Shown: positions 9,114 through 18,374 of the stretch, one piece after another
How the letters are laid out: every line of letters begins with the position of its first letter
How positions within the stretch are numbered: the stretch's first letter is position 1
Source: Anaerolineae bacterium
Lineage (GTDB): Bacteria; Chloroflexota; Anaerolineae; Promineifilales; Promineifilaceae
Length of the DNA: 64,000 nt
Assembly (NCBI GenBank): GCA_028277515.1
Contig: JANQGC010000091.1
Location: 1-64,000 of the forward strand
Direction of reading: 5' to 3'
The notes under the pieces: generated by a model
Seen by the model: the letters and a program-made list of their open reading frames with translations, nothing else
The model's database searches: none
Told to the model about the DNA's origin: nothing
Made by a program: the position numbers and the translations under genes

Positions 9114-11069
9114 TTATTCTTGGGAAATTTCAATTTGCTCGATTTCGATAGCACTTTTTCCATTCACTAAGGGCAACCTCATCCCTGTTTGGGCGTCATA
9201 AAGGCCGCTAACCAATTGGTACGAACCCGTTTGGAGTGACTGCGGCAGTTGAATGGTGTATCTATCGACGATGGTATCGCCAGAACGCCAGCAAGTGGGC
9301 GGCCAGTTCCCGGATACAGGCCAATTATCTTGTTGGGCTGCCAGCGATTGTTCCTGGTTTAGGAGATGATTGAAGACGGTATATGGCTGGCGAGCAGGAC
9401 CTTCAGATTGCCAAAAAAGAGTCAGTTCCAATCTTCCTCCAGGTCTTGAATTTTCCGCATCTAGAGAATATCCGATCAAGGAAAAAGGTTGGTCGGGAAA
9501 GGTTATGTCCAAGGTGTTCTTTGCTTCTAACTGGGCCATTTCCGGCCGTTCGGCGACCACAATAACAGCCCTTACGGGACGCCAGGACAGCCCCAGGCAG
9601 AGCAAGAGAAACAACTGCAGGGCAACCAAAATGAACGCAAAGCCTTTTTCCGGGTATAAACGCCGCCAAAATCGAGCGGCAGGATACGCCAGAAAGGGCA
9701 TAATGAAAAGCCAGATACGGCCGACTTCTCCACGGGCTGAACCGGAGAAATTAAGTGCCAAAATCGTGATCATCAAGGAAATGGTTAGGAAATCGACCGG
9801 AGCTAACATTTTTCTTCGTTGAAGATCGAAGGCTAAAATAATGCTGCCAATAAATCCCAGAATCACCGGCCATCCACTGTAGATGGATAAGTCGATGAGA
9901 TTCCAAATGACCCACCAATCATATCGCCGGAAATTGGTCACCAATTGATAATGTTGCTGCAAACCAGTTTGAGCAATCGCTATGGGTGATGAACCATACA
10001 TAAGCCAAAGAGCACCCCAAATGGCAATCGTTCCCATGGCAAAAGCGGATATTGGCCATATAAAGTTTCTCCAGTTGCTGGCCTTTAGTGCATCGTCCTG
10101 GTTTTCTGATTCTCCAAAAAGGAAATATAAAACAGTGAAAACGCCCAACAATAGAATGAGGGAGGCATTGCCTAGGCTAAGAAAGGTCAACAAGGAAAAC
10201 AGCAAGCCGGCCAGGAGCATCCAACCCTTTGATTCCCGCTGCAATCCTTTTATAAATGCCCACAAGAGCGTTAAGGCTAATGGCGGGTATAACTGCACTG
10301 ATTTTGGGGCGAAAAGCAGCAAGGCGGGTGTTGCAGCTATCAACACTGTGGCCAGGCGGATGGTCCGACCATACAATAGTTGCCGCGCCAGTACAAAAGC
10401 CGGAAGTGGGGTCAGTGCTGCGGCTAAAAGTGGCAAAATCGACCAAAATCCGAGAGCAGCAGCGATAAAAGGGGGGCGGTTGAGCAGCCAAAGATCGGTG
10501 CAGCGTAATGGCCAAATGATCGTTGCCAAGTGATCGGAGAGCCTCGGCAGCCTGGAAAAAGTTTTAGTGGTCAGCCAATTGGCGGTGACCAAGCCGGGCG
10601 GATGGGTCCTGGCGTGCTCGGAAGTGAAGTTGAGCATGGCTTGCGGGTAATCTTGCAAGGCTTGTCCTAAATCTTCCACTTCGGCCGCCGCTTCAAAGAA
10701 TCCGCTTGCCAGGTTGGATAAGGTCCGATCAACCAATTCGGCTGAAACATCGGGCCGGTCAGCGTAAATGAGGGTAAGTTGTAAAAACAGGGAGCAAAAG
10801 AACAGGCTGCAAAGCGCTATTATGTGTCTGGATTTATCTGGTTTATCGGGATTTAGCCACCAGGCAGATACCAACCAAAAAATCAAGGCGGCGATGATAG
10901 ACGGCCACCAGCGGGATAGCGGCCGCAACAAATAAGGCCAGTACCATTCCGGCGATTCCGGTGCAGGTCCGCGAAGCCAGGGCAGCCAATCCCCAAGAAT
11001 AGCCCCCCCAATTACGAGTGTTGACCCAACCAGAAAAGTGAAAAGCAAAATCTTACCATTTTTTGACAT
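9114..11069 (-). CDS. GT39-like integral membrane glycosyltransferase
   Basis: A protein of about 650 residues with roughly a dozen hydrophobic segments from residue 10 to about 500. The first extracellular loop has an acidic and His-rich stretch (AEVEDLGQALQDYP...HARTHPPGL), as in the PMT/GT39 fold that uses lipid-linked sugars. The last 150 residues form a soluble beta domain (LTLFWQ, YTVFNHLL, RYTIQLP, YQLVSGLYD) often attached to such enzymes in Chloroflexota. ATG at 11069 is chosen; GTG at 11078 is an in-frame alternative. It probably glycosylates surface protein or lipid outside the membrane. Confidence 0.75.
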   Translation of the reverse strand: MSKNGKILLFTFLVGSTLVIGGAILGDWLPWLRGPAPESPEWYWPYLLRPLSRWWPSIIAALIFWLVSAWWLNPDKPDKSRHIIALCSLFFCSLFLQLTLIYADRPDVSAELVDRTLSNLASGFFEAAAEVEDLGQALQDYPQAMLNFTSEHARTHPPGLVTANWLTTKTFSRLPRLSDHLATIIWPLRCTDLWLLNRPPFIAAALGFWSILPLLAAALTPLPAFVLARQLLYGRTIRLATVLIAATPALLLFAPKSVQLYPPLALTLLWAFIKGLQRESKGWMLLAGLLFSLLTFLSLGNASLILLLGVFTVLYFLFGESENQDDALKASNWRNFIWPISAFAMGTIAIWGALWLMYGSSPIAIAQTGLQQHYQLVTNFRRYDWWVIWNLIDLSIYSGWPVILGFIGSIILAFDLQRRKMLAPVDFLTISLMITILALNFSGSARGEVGRIWLFIMPFLAYPAARFWRRLYPEKGFAFILVALQLFLLLCLGLSWRPVRAVIVVAERPEMAQLEAKNTLDITFPDQPFSLIGYSLDAENSRPGGRLELTLFWQSEGPARQPYTVFNHLLNQEQSLAAQQDNWPVSGNWPPTCWRSGDTIVDRYTIQLPQSLQTGSYQLVSGLYDAQTGMRLPLVNGKSAIEIEQIEISQE

Positions 11070-11107
11070 GCTTTTCACTCAACTGGTTGGTGATTTAGGC
11101 GGCAGTT

Positions 11108-14068
11108 TCAGTTATTTTTGTGGAGCGCCTCAAATACGCGTTGCGGTGTGAAAGGAATGCGCCTGATGCGCACGCCTGTGGCATCAAAAATTGCATTGGC
11201 TAAGGCAGGAGCCACGCCATCCTTGGGGATTTCGGCAATCGCCTTTGCCCCAAATGGACCGGTTGGCTCATTTGTTTGCACCAAAATCGCTTTCATCCAG
11301 GGCATTTCATCGGCACGGTAAACGTGGTATGGACCCAGAGCGGCATTTACCATTTTGCCATTTTCGTCATAGGCATATTCTTCACAATGGCCATAACCTA
11401 ATGCCTGAGTGAGTCCGCCCTCAACTTGACCGCTGGCGGTGATCGGATTGATGGGCACACCTGCGTCTACGGCCATGACCAGCTTGGTTACCGTGACCTG
11501 ACCCGTTTCCGTATCCACTTCAACTTCGGCAAATTGGCCGGCAAAGGGTGGCGGCGAATCCATGCTCACATAAGAGGCATTCGCCATTAATTGACGCTGA
11601 TCGTCCAGGTGTAAGCTGTGTAGTGCAATATCTTGCAAGCTGACGGAGCGGCCGTCGGGCGCAATTGCATGGCGGTTTTGCAATTGAATATTGTTCCAGG
11701 TATCCAGACCTAACATGAGGGCTGCCCGTTCGCGGATTTGGTCGGCGATCTGTTCGGACGCCTTCTTTACGGCCATGCCTGAAATGTAGGTCGTGCTGCT
11801 GGCATAAGCACCCGTGTCAAACGGGGTAAAATCTGTGTCACTGGAATAAATAATAACATCCTCAAGGGGAACGCCTAAAACCTCTGCGCCAATCTGGCTA
11901 AGAACCGTATCCGATCCGGTTCCTAAATCAGTGGCGCCGACCATGAGGTTGAATGAACCATCATCATTGATTTTAATACTGGCGCCACCCATATCCAGTC
12001 CGGGAATCGCTGTACCATGCATGCACATGGCTGCTCCTAAACCTCGGCGTAGATGGGGTTTGCTCGGCACTTTATGAAAATCCGGGTCCATTTTACGCTC
12101 CCACCCAATCGCCTTCATGCCTTGTTCAAAGCATTCATTGAGTCCACAGGACTCAATGATGGGCACTATCTCCACAGCATCTTTTTCACCCTCCCCAAGA
12201 AGGGTAGCGATTGGCATGGGATCCCCGGCTTGCACCCAATTTTTGCGGCGGAACTCTATCGGATCAATGCCCATTTCGTGAGCAATTTCTTCCATATGGC
12301 TTTCTAAGGCGAATAGAGCTTGCGGTCCGCCGTAACCACGATAGGCTCCAGGAACGGGTATATTTGTATAGGCGACGTAACAATCAAACAAGCGGTGAGG
12401 GCAGTTATAGCTGCTTAAACCGCGTAAACCGGTAACCGTTTGCACGGTCATGCCATGAGTGCCATAAGCTCCGGTATTGGCAATTACAACCATTTTTTGG
12501 CTCTTTAATGTGCCATCAGCCATGACCCCCGTTTTCCAGGTGATCGTCTGGGGATGGCGCGTGCGGGAGCTGCGGAATTCTTCACTGCGATTTAACTCCA
12601 TTCTCACCGGACGGCCTGTTGCAATGGTTAAATGAGCAACAATGTCATCAAGAAGCATCTCTTGCTTCGCGCCAAATCCGCCGCCAATGCGCGGTTTAAT
12701 GACCCGAATTCTAGAGACCGGTAAACCCAATAAGGGAGCGATCATGCGCCGTACATGGAAAGGCACCTGGGTTGAACTGCGGATGACCAATCTCTCATCA
12801 CTATCCCACCAGCTAATGGCAATATGGGGTTCAATAGGTGTAGCATGGACCTGGTGAACGTAATAGTTGTGTTCAAATATGTGGTCAGATTCGGCAAATC
12901 CCTGCTCTACATCCCCTACCTCAGCTTCGATATGGTGCACAATGTTACGCTCGGCATCATGGATGCCTTCGGTATCCGGTTCATCATGGATGACCGGGGC
13001 GCCGGGTTTAATGGCTTCATTTTCATCAAAAACGGCTGGAAGGACCTCATATTCAACCTCAATCAATTCCAACGCCTGTTGAGCAATTTCTTCTGTGTCC
13101 GCAGCAACGGCGGCCACGCGATCACCAACATGGCGCACCTTGTTATCAAAGCTGACTTGATCGTGAGGCCGCGGGTTAGGGAAGCTTTGCCCACCTGAGG
13201 CATATTTAACCCGGTCAATATTTTTATGGTGAATCACCGCCCGGACCCCCGGTAATGCAAGAGCCGCACTGTCATCAATTTCCAGAATTCTGGCATGCGC
13301 GTGCGGGCTGGTCAGCAGTTTGGCGTAGAGCATGCCCCGCATATCAATATCATCCACAAATGCGGGGTTTCCTTTGGCCAGTTTCACTGCGTCTACCTTT
13401 GCCTCTGGTTTGCCGACAACTTCCGTTTCCGGAATTTGACTTTGTAGTAACACATCCGTTTGTGGTTGAGTTTTTGTCGTCACCTGCGGTCCTCCGGCTA
13501 AGGTTGGACCATCCTCATTGTTGTCGTCCATATCTTCTGCCGGCGGCATCTCTACCAGGTAACTGGCATCGACAATTTCCGGACCGTCATAAGGTTCAAC
13601 CTCTTCCCCGCGCAAGTAACGGGCGGCACGCAGCGCGGCCTGAACCGGTTTTACATAACCGGTCTCGCGGCAGAGAACGCCGGAAAACGCTTCGCGCACA
13701 TCATCTTCATCAGGATTGGGATTTTTATCTAATAAAGCCTTGGTAGCCAGCATCATGGCCGGGGTTGAATACCCTGATTGGATAGCGCCGGTTTCAATAA
13801 ATGCTTTTTGGATAGGATGCAGTTCCCCTACCTTGCTGGTCAATCCTTCGATAGTTTCTAAATGGCGACCAACAGCCTGACCCACAAGCAAAGTGTCGGT
13901 GTTCGCCAACTGACCATCAATGAGGATGGCCGAAGCGCCGGTTGCTCCGTCATCAGAGCCGTAGCGGATGCTAAAATAGCCTGCTGCGCGAAGGGCATCT
14001 CTTAAATTGTCGGTGGGTAAAGCGGGGATGGTCTCTGATCGGCCGTTAATGTTTAACAAAATATCCAT
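11108..14068 (-). CDS. Molybdopterin hydroxylase (xanthine dehydrogenase family) with cluster-less N-domain
   Basis: This 986-residue protein is a fusion. Residues 1-155 keep the two-part [2Fe-2S] fold of xanthine dehydrogenase/CO dehydrogenase small subunits, but the ligands are gone. Canonical GCxxGxCGxC reads GSDDGATGAS (37-46), the fourth Cys is D58, QCGFC reads QSGYS (97-101) and CRC reads CRE (133-135). From about 240 on it is the large molybdenum subunit, with GGGFGAKQE and the catalytic Glu in AKAIAEIP (about 946). GGAGT sits 7 bases before the ATG. No FAD subunit is adjacent, so the electron acceptor is unclear. Confidence 0.88.
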   Translation of the reverse strand: MDILLNINGRSETIPALPTDNLRDALRAAGYFSIRYGSDDGATGASAILIDGQLANTDTLLVGQAVGRHLETIEGLTSKVGELHPIQKAFIETGAIQSGYSTPAMMLATKALLDKNPNPDEDDVREAFSGVLCRETGYVKPVQAALRAARYLRGEEVEPYDGPEIVDASYLVEMPPAEDMDDNNEDGPTLAGGPQVTTKTQPQTDVLLQSQIPETEVVGKPEAKVDAVKLAKGNPAFVDDIDMRGMLYAKLLTSPHAHARILEIDDSAALALPGVRAVIHHKNIDRVKYASGGQSFPNPRPHDQVSFDNKVRHVGDRVAAVAADTEEIAQQALELIEVEYEVLPAVFDENEAIKPGAPVIHDEPDTEGIHDAERNIVHHIEAEVGDVEQGFAESDHIFEHNYYVHQVHATPIEPHIAISWWDSDERLVIRSSTQVPFHVRRMIAPLLGLPVSRIRVIKPRIGGGFGAKQEMLLDDIVAHLTIATGRPVRMELNRSEEFRSSRTRHPQTITWKTGVMADGTLKSQKMVVIANTGAYGTHGMTVQTVTGLRGLSSYNCPHRLFDCYVAYTNIPVPGAYRGYGGPQALFALESHMEEIAHEMGIDPIEFRRKNWVQAGDPMPIATLLGEGEKDAVEIVPIIESCGLNECFEQGMKAIGWERKMDPDFHKVPSKPHLRRGLGAAMCMHGTAIPGLDMGGASIKINDDGSFNLMVGATDLGTGSDTVLSQIGAEVLGVPLEDVIIYSSDTDFTPFDTGAYASSTTYISGMAVKKASEQIADQIRERAALMLGLDTWNNIQLQNRHAIAPDGRSVSLQDIALHSLHLDDQRQLMANASYVSMDSPPPFAGQFAEVEVDTETGQVTVTKLVMAVDAGVPINPITASGQVEGGLTQALGYGHCEEYAYDENGKMVNAALGPYHVYRADEMPWMKAILVQTNEPTGPFGAKAIAEIPKDGVAPALANAIFDATGVRIRRIPFTPQRVFEALHKNN

Positions 14069-14184
14069 ATGTTGACTCCAATTTTGGGCTTGAAATACTT
14101 AAATGTTGCAGGTAATTCTAACAATACTTCTCTTATTAATCTATTGTAGCAGAAAAGATTAAAGGTGTGATCCTAATGAGCGAA

Positions 14185-14214
14185 TTGTTTGCGCATTATT
14201 TTCATTGGTATAAT
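14185..14214 (+). promoter_or_regulatory. Sigma-70-type promoter of the LysM gene
   Basis: TTGTTT (14185-14190), an 18-base spacer and a perfect TATAAT (14209-14214) point at the gene starting at 14232/14244. The expected start near 14221 leaves a very short leader. Confidence 0.55.
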
Positions 14215-14231
14215 TCCGATGTCCTGGGAAG

Positions 14232-15599
14232 ATGGACGACTCTATGAGTGAGAAGAAGGAAAGCCCGTCGAATATAGGCTCTGAAGCCAGTGAATTCCGC
14301 TGCCCGCAATGTGACAGCGTCGTAGCTGAGCATGCCCCACAATGTATTATGTGTGGGGTGGAGTTGGAGCCGGATTTATTCAAAGTCGATGAGCCAATCA
14401 TCACGGAAGAAAGTGAAGAATCCGCAATTGAAGCGCCGGAATTGGAAGAACCGGATCAAGCGGACGCAGCGCAAGAAAATGTGATGCCGCCTCCCGCTAA
14501 AGTGTCTGTGGAGGTGGAGAAGCAATCGAAGTCCGTGTGGTGGCTGACGATTGTGGTAGTTTTCCTGACCATCATTTTTTCCTTATTGCTCTTGCGTGGT
14601 CAAGATTCGGAGTTGACCCTGGCGCTGGTGCCCACGGAGACACCTTTCCCACCAACGATGACCTATACCCCCACTTTGACGCCCTTGGCCACGGGAACGG
14701 AACAACCTACAGAGACACCGGTTCCAACCGAAACACCATTGCCGACGGATACGCCGCGCCCGCCCCGCTATCATGATGTGGCTGCGGGCGAAACATTATT
14801 TGGCCTATCTCTATTTTACCGGATCTCGGCCGATAGTATCGCTGAGGGCAACGACATTCCTGTAAACTCCCAAATTCAAGTAGGCCAGCAATTACTCATC
14901 CCCTGGCCAACAGCAACGCCTCCACTGGAGTCCATGGTGCTTGATATTAACGGGGAGAAAGTAGTTGCTGATGTCACCGATTGTGAAATAGTCACCATCC
15001 AGGAAGGTGATTCAGCTTATGGGCTATCAGCCCAAAAAGGAGTGCCCGCGGAGGCTATCGTCGCCGTCAATCGGTTAACCGAAGAATCAATCCAATTGTT
15101 GCACCCTGGAGATACTTTATGTGTGCCCAGAATCATCCACAGCGACACGCTTCCCTCAACCCCTGGTCCGGCGCCATCGGCCACATCCACATCCTATCCA
15201 TCTGGTCCGAACCTGCTTTATCCAATTGAGGGTGCTGAGCTTGATCCCGGGGGAGAACCCATTGCTCTGCAATGGGTGGCTGTCAAAGATCTGAATGAAA
15301 ATGAGCGGTATATGGTGGAATTGATGGACATGGATGCACTTGATGCCCTACCATATCGAGCTTTTACCCGCGATACAGCATTCCATTTACTCTCTAGCTG
15401 GCGGCCGCCGGTTCCCGAATTGCATCAGATGCGCTGGCGGGTCAGTATTGTGCAGGTGACTGGACAAAGAGAGGATGGAGAATTTATTTACACTTTTGGC
15501 GGGCAAAACAGCGCCGACGCTACTTTTTACTGGCTGGGTGCTGAACCGACATCGACGCCAACCTCAACGCCTATCCCGACATTGACACCCACACCTTAA
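14232..15599 (+). CDS. Zinc-ribbon, single-TM, double-LysM protein
   Basis: A 455-residue protein in four parts: an N-terminal zinc ribbon (CPQC...CIMC, about 24-40), an acidic linker, one membrane segment (WWLTIVVVFLTIIFSLLLL, about 98-116) and a Thr/Pro linker. Two LysM modules follow (YHDVAAGETLFGLS... to LLIPWP; CEIVTIQEGDSAYGLS... to TLCVP), then a beta-rich region and a TP-rich tail. The LysM modules bind glycan outside while the ribbon stays inside. ATG at 14244 (MSEKKE) is an alternative start. The gene ends 4 bases into the convergent metallo-hydrolase gene. Confidence 0.8.
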   Translation: MDDSMSEKKESPSNIGSEASEFRCPQCDSVVAEHAPQCIMCGVELEPDLFKVDEPIITEESEESAIEAPELEEPDQADAAQENVMPPPAKVSVEVEKQSKSVWWLTIVVVFLTIIFSLLLLRGQDSELTLALVPTETPFPPTMTYTPTLTPLATGTEQPTETPVPTETPLPTDTPRPPRYHDVAAGETLFGLSLFYRISADSIAEGNDIPVNSQIQVGQQLLIPWPTATPPLESMVLDINGEKVVADVTDCEIVTIQEGDSAYGLSAQKGVPAEAIVAVNRLTEESIQLLHPGDTLCVPRIIHSDTLPSTPGPAPSATSTSYPSGPNLLYPIEGAELDPGGEPIALQWVAVKDLNENERYMVELMDMDALDALPYRAFTRDTAFHLLSSWRPPVPELHQMRWRVSIVQVTGQREDGEFIYTFGGQNSADATFYWLGAEPTSTPTSTPIPTLTPTP

Positions 15600-16237
15600 C
15601 GCAAAAATGGGTTCCACTGTTTTTCCTGCCCGATGGTCGTCCTTGGCCCATGGCCGGAAAGCACGGCCGTTTGATCGGGAAGAACAAGGACACGGTCTTT
15701 AATGCTTTTCATTAGTAATTCATAGTCTCCCCCCGGCAAATCGGTGCGGCCGATACCTTGTTGAAAGAGCACATCTCCATCAAAAAGCACATCAAATTCC
15801 TGCGCATAAAAACAAACATGTCCCGGCGCGTGCCCGGGTGTAAATAGCACTTCCAGGTTTATATTTCCAACAGTCAAGACTTGCCGATCGTCTAAGAATT
15901 GATCGGCCGGGGGCGGAGTTGGGATCGAAATTTGCCATAAGTTGGCTGCTAGTTCCGCATTCTCCAACAGTTGTACCGCCTCCGGGTGAATAAAAATCGG
16001 AGCCTGGGTTTGCTCTTTCACTTCGGCCAGACCGCCGACATGATCGAAATGGCTATGCGTCAGCAGAATGTGGCTGATCTGCCATCCCTCTTGCCCGGCC
16101 TTTTCAACGATGAGCCGGCCGTCCCATGAAGGGTCGATAACCGCTGCCTGTTTACTTTCCTGGCAACCAAGCAAGTACGCGTTGGTTTGTAAGGGACCCA
16201 AGGGGAGTTGCAAAATTTTAATTTTATCGGTGCTCAT
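15596..16237 (-). CDS. MBL-fold metallo-hydrolase (glyoxalase II-like)
   Basis: A 213-residue metallo-beta-lactamase-fold hydrolase. Metal ligands are in LLTHSHFDHVGGL (HxHxDH), FTPGHAPGHVCF and LFDGDVLFQQGIGRTDLPGGD, with the last His in LSGHGPRT. The short form lacking the C-terminal glutathione domain matches YcbL-like glyoxalase II or persulfide-dioxygenase relatives. It acts on thioesters such as lactoylglutathione-like compounds in the cytoplasm. It follows the fadJ-type gene by 6 bases, so it may serve CoA or thiol detoxification in the same operon. Confidence 0.88.
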   Translation of the reverse strand: MSTDKIKILQLPLGPLQTNAYLLGCQESKQAAVIDPSWDGRLIVEKAGQEGWQISHILLTHSHFDHVGGLAEVKEQTQAPIFIHPEAVQLLENAELAANLWQISIPTPPPADQFLDDRQVLTVGNINLEVLFTPGHAPGHVCFYAQEFDVLFDGDVLFQQGIGRTDLPGGDYELLMKSIKDRVLVLPDQTAVLSGHGPRTTIGQEKQWNPFLR

Positions 16238-16243
16238 TCGTTT

Positions 16244-18373
16244 CTAAAATGTCCTGTTTTCTTGCGCCATTGCTTGCAATAAGGATGGTGGATGAAAACG
16301 GCGGCCGTATTGATCGGCCAATTCCTGGCAGCGGATGACGAAGGATGCGGGACCATAATCGTTGATGTACTGCAATGTGCCTCCTTTAAATGGCGCAAAT
16401 CCCCAGCCAAAAATGCTGCCTATATTGGCATCAGCGACGGATTTAACAACACCCTCTTCATAACAGCGAGCGGTTTCTAAGGCCTGGACAAACATGAAGC
16501 GTTCGATCATCTCCTGCTGATCCAGTTTAGTACCGTTTGAGGAGAAATGGGTTGAAAGCTCCAGCCATAGGAATTTTGTTTTGCCTTGCGGGTATTCGTA
16601 AAACCCGGCACCGTTTGCCTTTCCAATGCGACCAAAATCGTGAACCATGGTTTCTAATACCCTATCGGCCGGGTGAGGGGGCAGCTCTTTTCCTTCTGCT
16701 GCCAGGTCCTTTTTTGTTTGCTCGTTAATATGAATCATTAGGCTTAAGCTAACTTCATCGGCCAGGGCTAATGGACCAACAGGCATCCCCGCTTGCAGCC
16801 CGGCGGATTCAATGGCTCTTGGATTTTGGCCTTCCTTAAGAAGAGCTAAACCCTCTTTTAAATAGGTCGCGAAAACACGCGATGTATAGAAACCGCGGCT
16901 GTCATTGACGACAATGGGAATCTTGTTGATCTGTTGCACATAATCAAAGGCTTTGGCTAATGTTGTCGCTGATGTTTCCTGGCCACAAATGATTTCCACC
17001 AGTTTCATCTTGTGCACCGGAGAGAAGAAGTGCAGTCCGATGAAATTGGATGGGCGGGCGGAGTTGACGGCCAGGCTGGTGATGGGTAGTGTGGAGGTAT
17101 TGGAGGCGAAGATTGCATTTTCACCGATGTGGGCTTCGGCCTCGGCCGTCACTTTGGCTTTTATTTCCCTGTTTTCAAAGACGGCTTCGATAATGAGATC
17201 GCAGCTTTGTAAATCGGCCGGATCGGCCGTGCATTGAATCTTGTTCAATATCTGTTGAGCCTGATCCTGGCTCATTTTGCGGCGAGATACGCGTTTTTCA
17301 ATGATCTTGGCGATGGCATCCTTGCCCGCTAGTGCCTTTTCCTCCGATACGTCTTTCAGGACGACCTCAATCCCGGCGTAGGCGGAAACATAAGCGATGC
17401 CGTGTCCCATCATGCCGGCTCCTAAAATGCCCACCTTCTTCCGGTTAGAATGTGGGACGCCATTGGGACGACTCTCACCGCTTTTGATTTTGTTAAGCTG
17501 AAACCAAAAGGCATTGATCATGTTTTTGGCTACCTGCCCTGTGGCAATTTGAGCGAAATAGCGCGATTCAATACGCAGCGCCGTATCAAAATCGACCATG
17601 GCTCCTTCTACGGCGGCGTTCATAATGGCTTGAGGGGCAGGGTAGTTGCCGCGTGTTTTTTTCTTCAGCATGGCCGGGGCAATGGCCAACATCTGGGCAA
17701 CCCTGGGATTTGTAGGAGATCCGCCAGGAATACGAAATCTTGGTTTATCCCAGGGCTGGTAAGGATCAGCTTTCTCAAGTATCCAGGTCCTTGAACGAGC
17801 CAACAGATCAGCTTGGTCCCTGGCTAATTCATCAATAAATCCGGCCTTGACGGCCGCCTCAGGGCCGATTTGCGTTCCTTCCATCAAATATGGGAGGGCT
17901 TCCTGTAGACCCAATAAATGTGTCAACCGGATAACACCTCCGGCACCGGGCAAAAGACCGAGTGTCACCTCAGGAAAGCCAGTTTTTAACTGTTTGTCCG
18001 CCACAGCAATTCGTCGATGGCAGGCTAAAGCCAATTCCAGACCACCGCCTAAGGCGCTGCCATTTATCGCCGCCACAACCGGTTTACCTAATTTTTCAAT
18101 CCGCCGCAAGAGGGTTTTGATCGCTTGCGCGGCCTGGAAAGCAGTTTCAGGATCTTGCAGTTGAACCAGCCATTCTAAATCTCCCCCGGCCATGAAACTG
18201 TTTTTGGCCGAGGTAAGAATGATTCCTGAAATTGTCGCGTCCGCTTCCAATTTTTTTAATGTAGCTTGTAGACTGCTGGCAAATGATTCATTGATGACAT
18301 TGGTTGATCGACCTGGCATATTCATGGTCAGGGTCACGATGTTGTTCTCGTCTTTAAGATATTCGATGCTCAT
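16244..18373 (-). CDS. fadJ: Bifunctional enoyl-CoA hydratase / 3-hydroxyacyl-CoA dehydrogenase
   Basis: A 709-residue alpha subunit of the fatty-acid beta-oxidation complex. The N-terminal crotonase domain shows the oxyanion-hole loops SFMAGGDLEWL and GSALGGGLELALACHRR and the catalytic Glu region FPEVTLGLLPGAGG. The C-terminal half is a Rossmann dehydrogenase (VGILGAGMMGHGIAYV) with the HFFSPVHKMKLVEI catalytic His loop. It hydrates enoyl-CoA and oxidises 3-hydroxyacyl-CoA with NAD. The start overlaps the stop of the thiolase gene, so the two form an operon in the usual partnership. FadB and FadJ cannot be separated by sequence here. Confidence 0.93.
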   Translation of the reverse strand: MSIEYLKDENNIVTLTMNMPGRSTNVINESFASSLQATLKKLEADATISGIILTSAKNSFMAGGDLEWLVQLQDPETAFQAAQAIKTLLRRIEKLGKPVVAAINGSALGGGLELALACHRRIAVADKQLKTGFPEVTLGLLPGAGGVIRLTHLLGLQEALPYLMEGTQIGPEAAVKAGFIDELARDQADLLARSRTWILEKADPYQPWDKPRFRIPGGSPTNPRVAQMLAIAPAMLKKKTRGNYPAPQAIMNAAVEGAMVDFDTALRIESRYFAQIATGQVAKNMINAFWFQLNKIKSGESRPNGVPHSNRKKVGILGAGMMGHGIAYVSAYAGIEVVLKDVSEEKALAGKDAIAKIIEKRVSRRKMSQDQAQQILNKIQCTADPADLQSCDLIIEAVFENREIKAKVTAEAEAHIGENAIFASNTSTLPITSLAVNSARPSNFIGLHFFSPVHKMKLVEIICGQETSATTLAKAFDYVQQINKIPIVVNDSRGFYTSRVFATYLKEGLALLKEGQNPRAIESAGLQAGMPVGPLALADEVSLSLMIHINEQTKKDLAAEGKELPPHPADRVLETMVHDFGRIGKANGAGFYEYPQGKTKFLWLELSTHFSSNGTKLDQQEMIERFMFVQALETARCYEEGVVKSVADANIGSIFGWGFAPFKGGTLQYINDYGPASFVIRCQELADQYGRRFHPPSLLQAMAQENRTF

Positions 18374-18374
18374 C

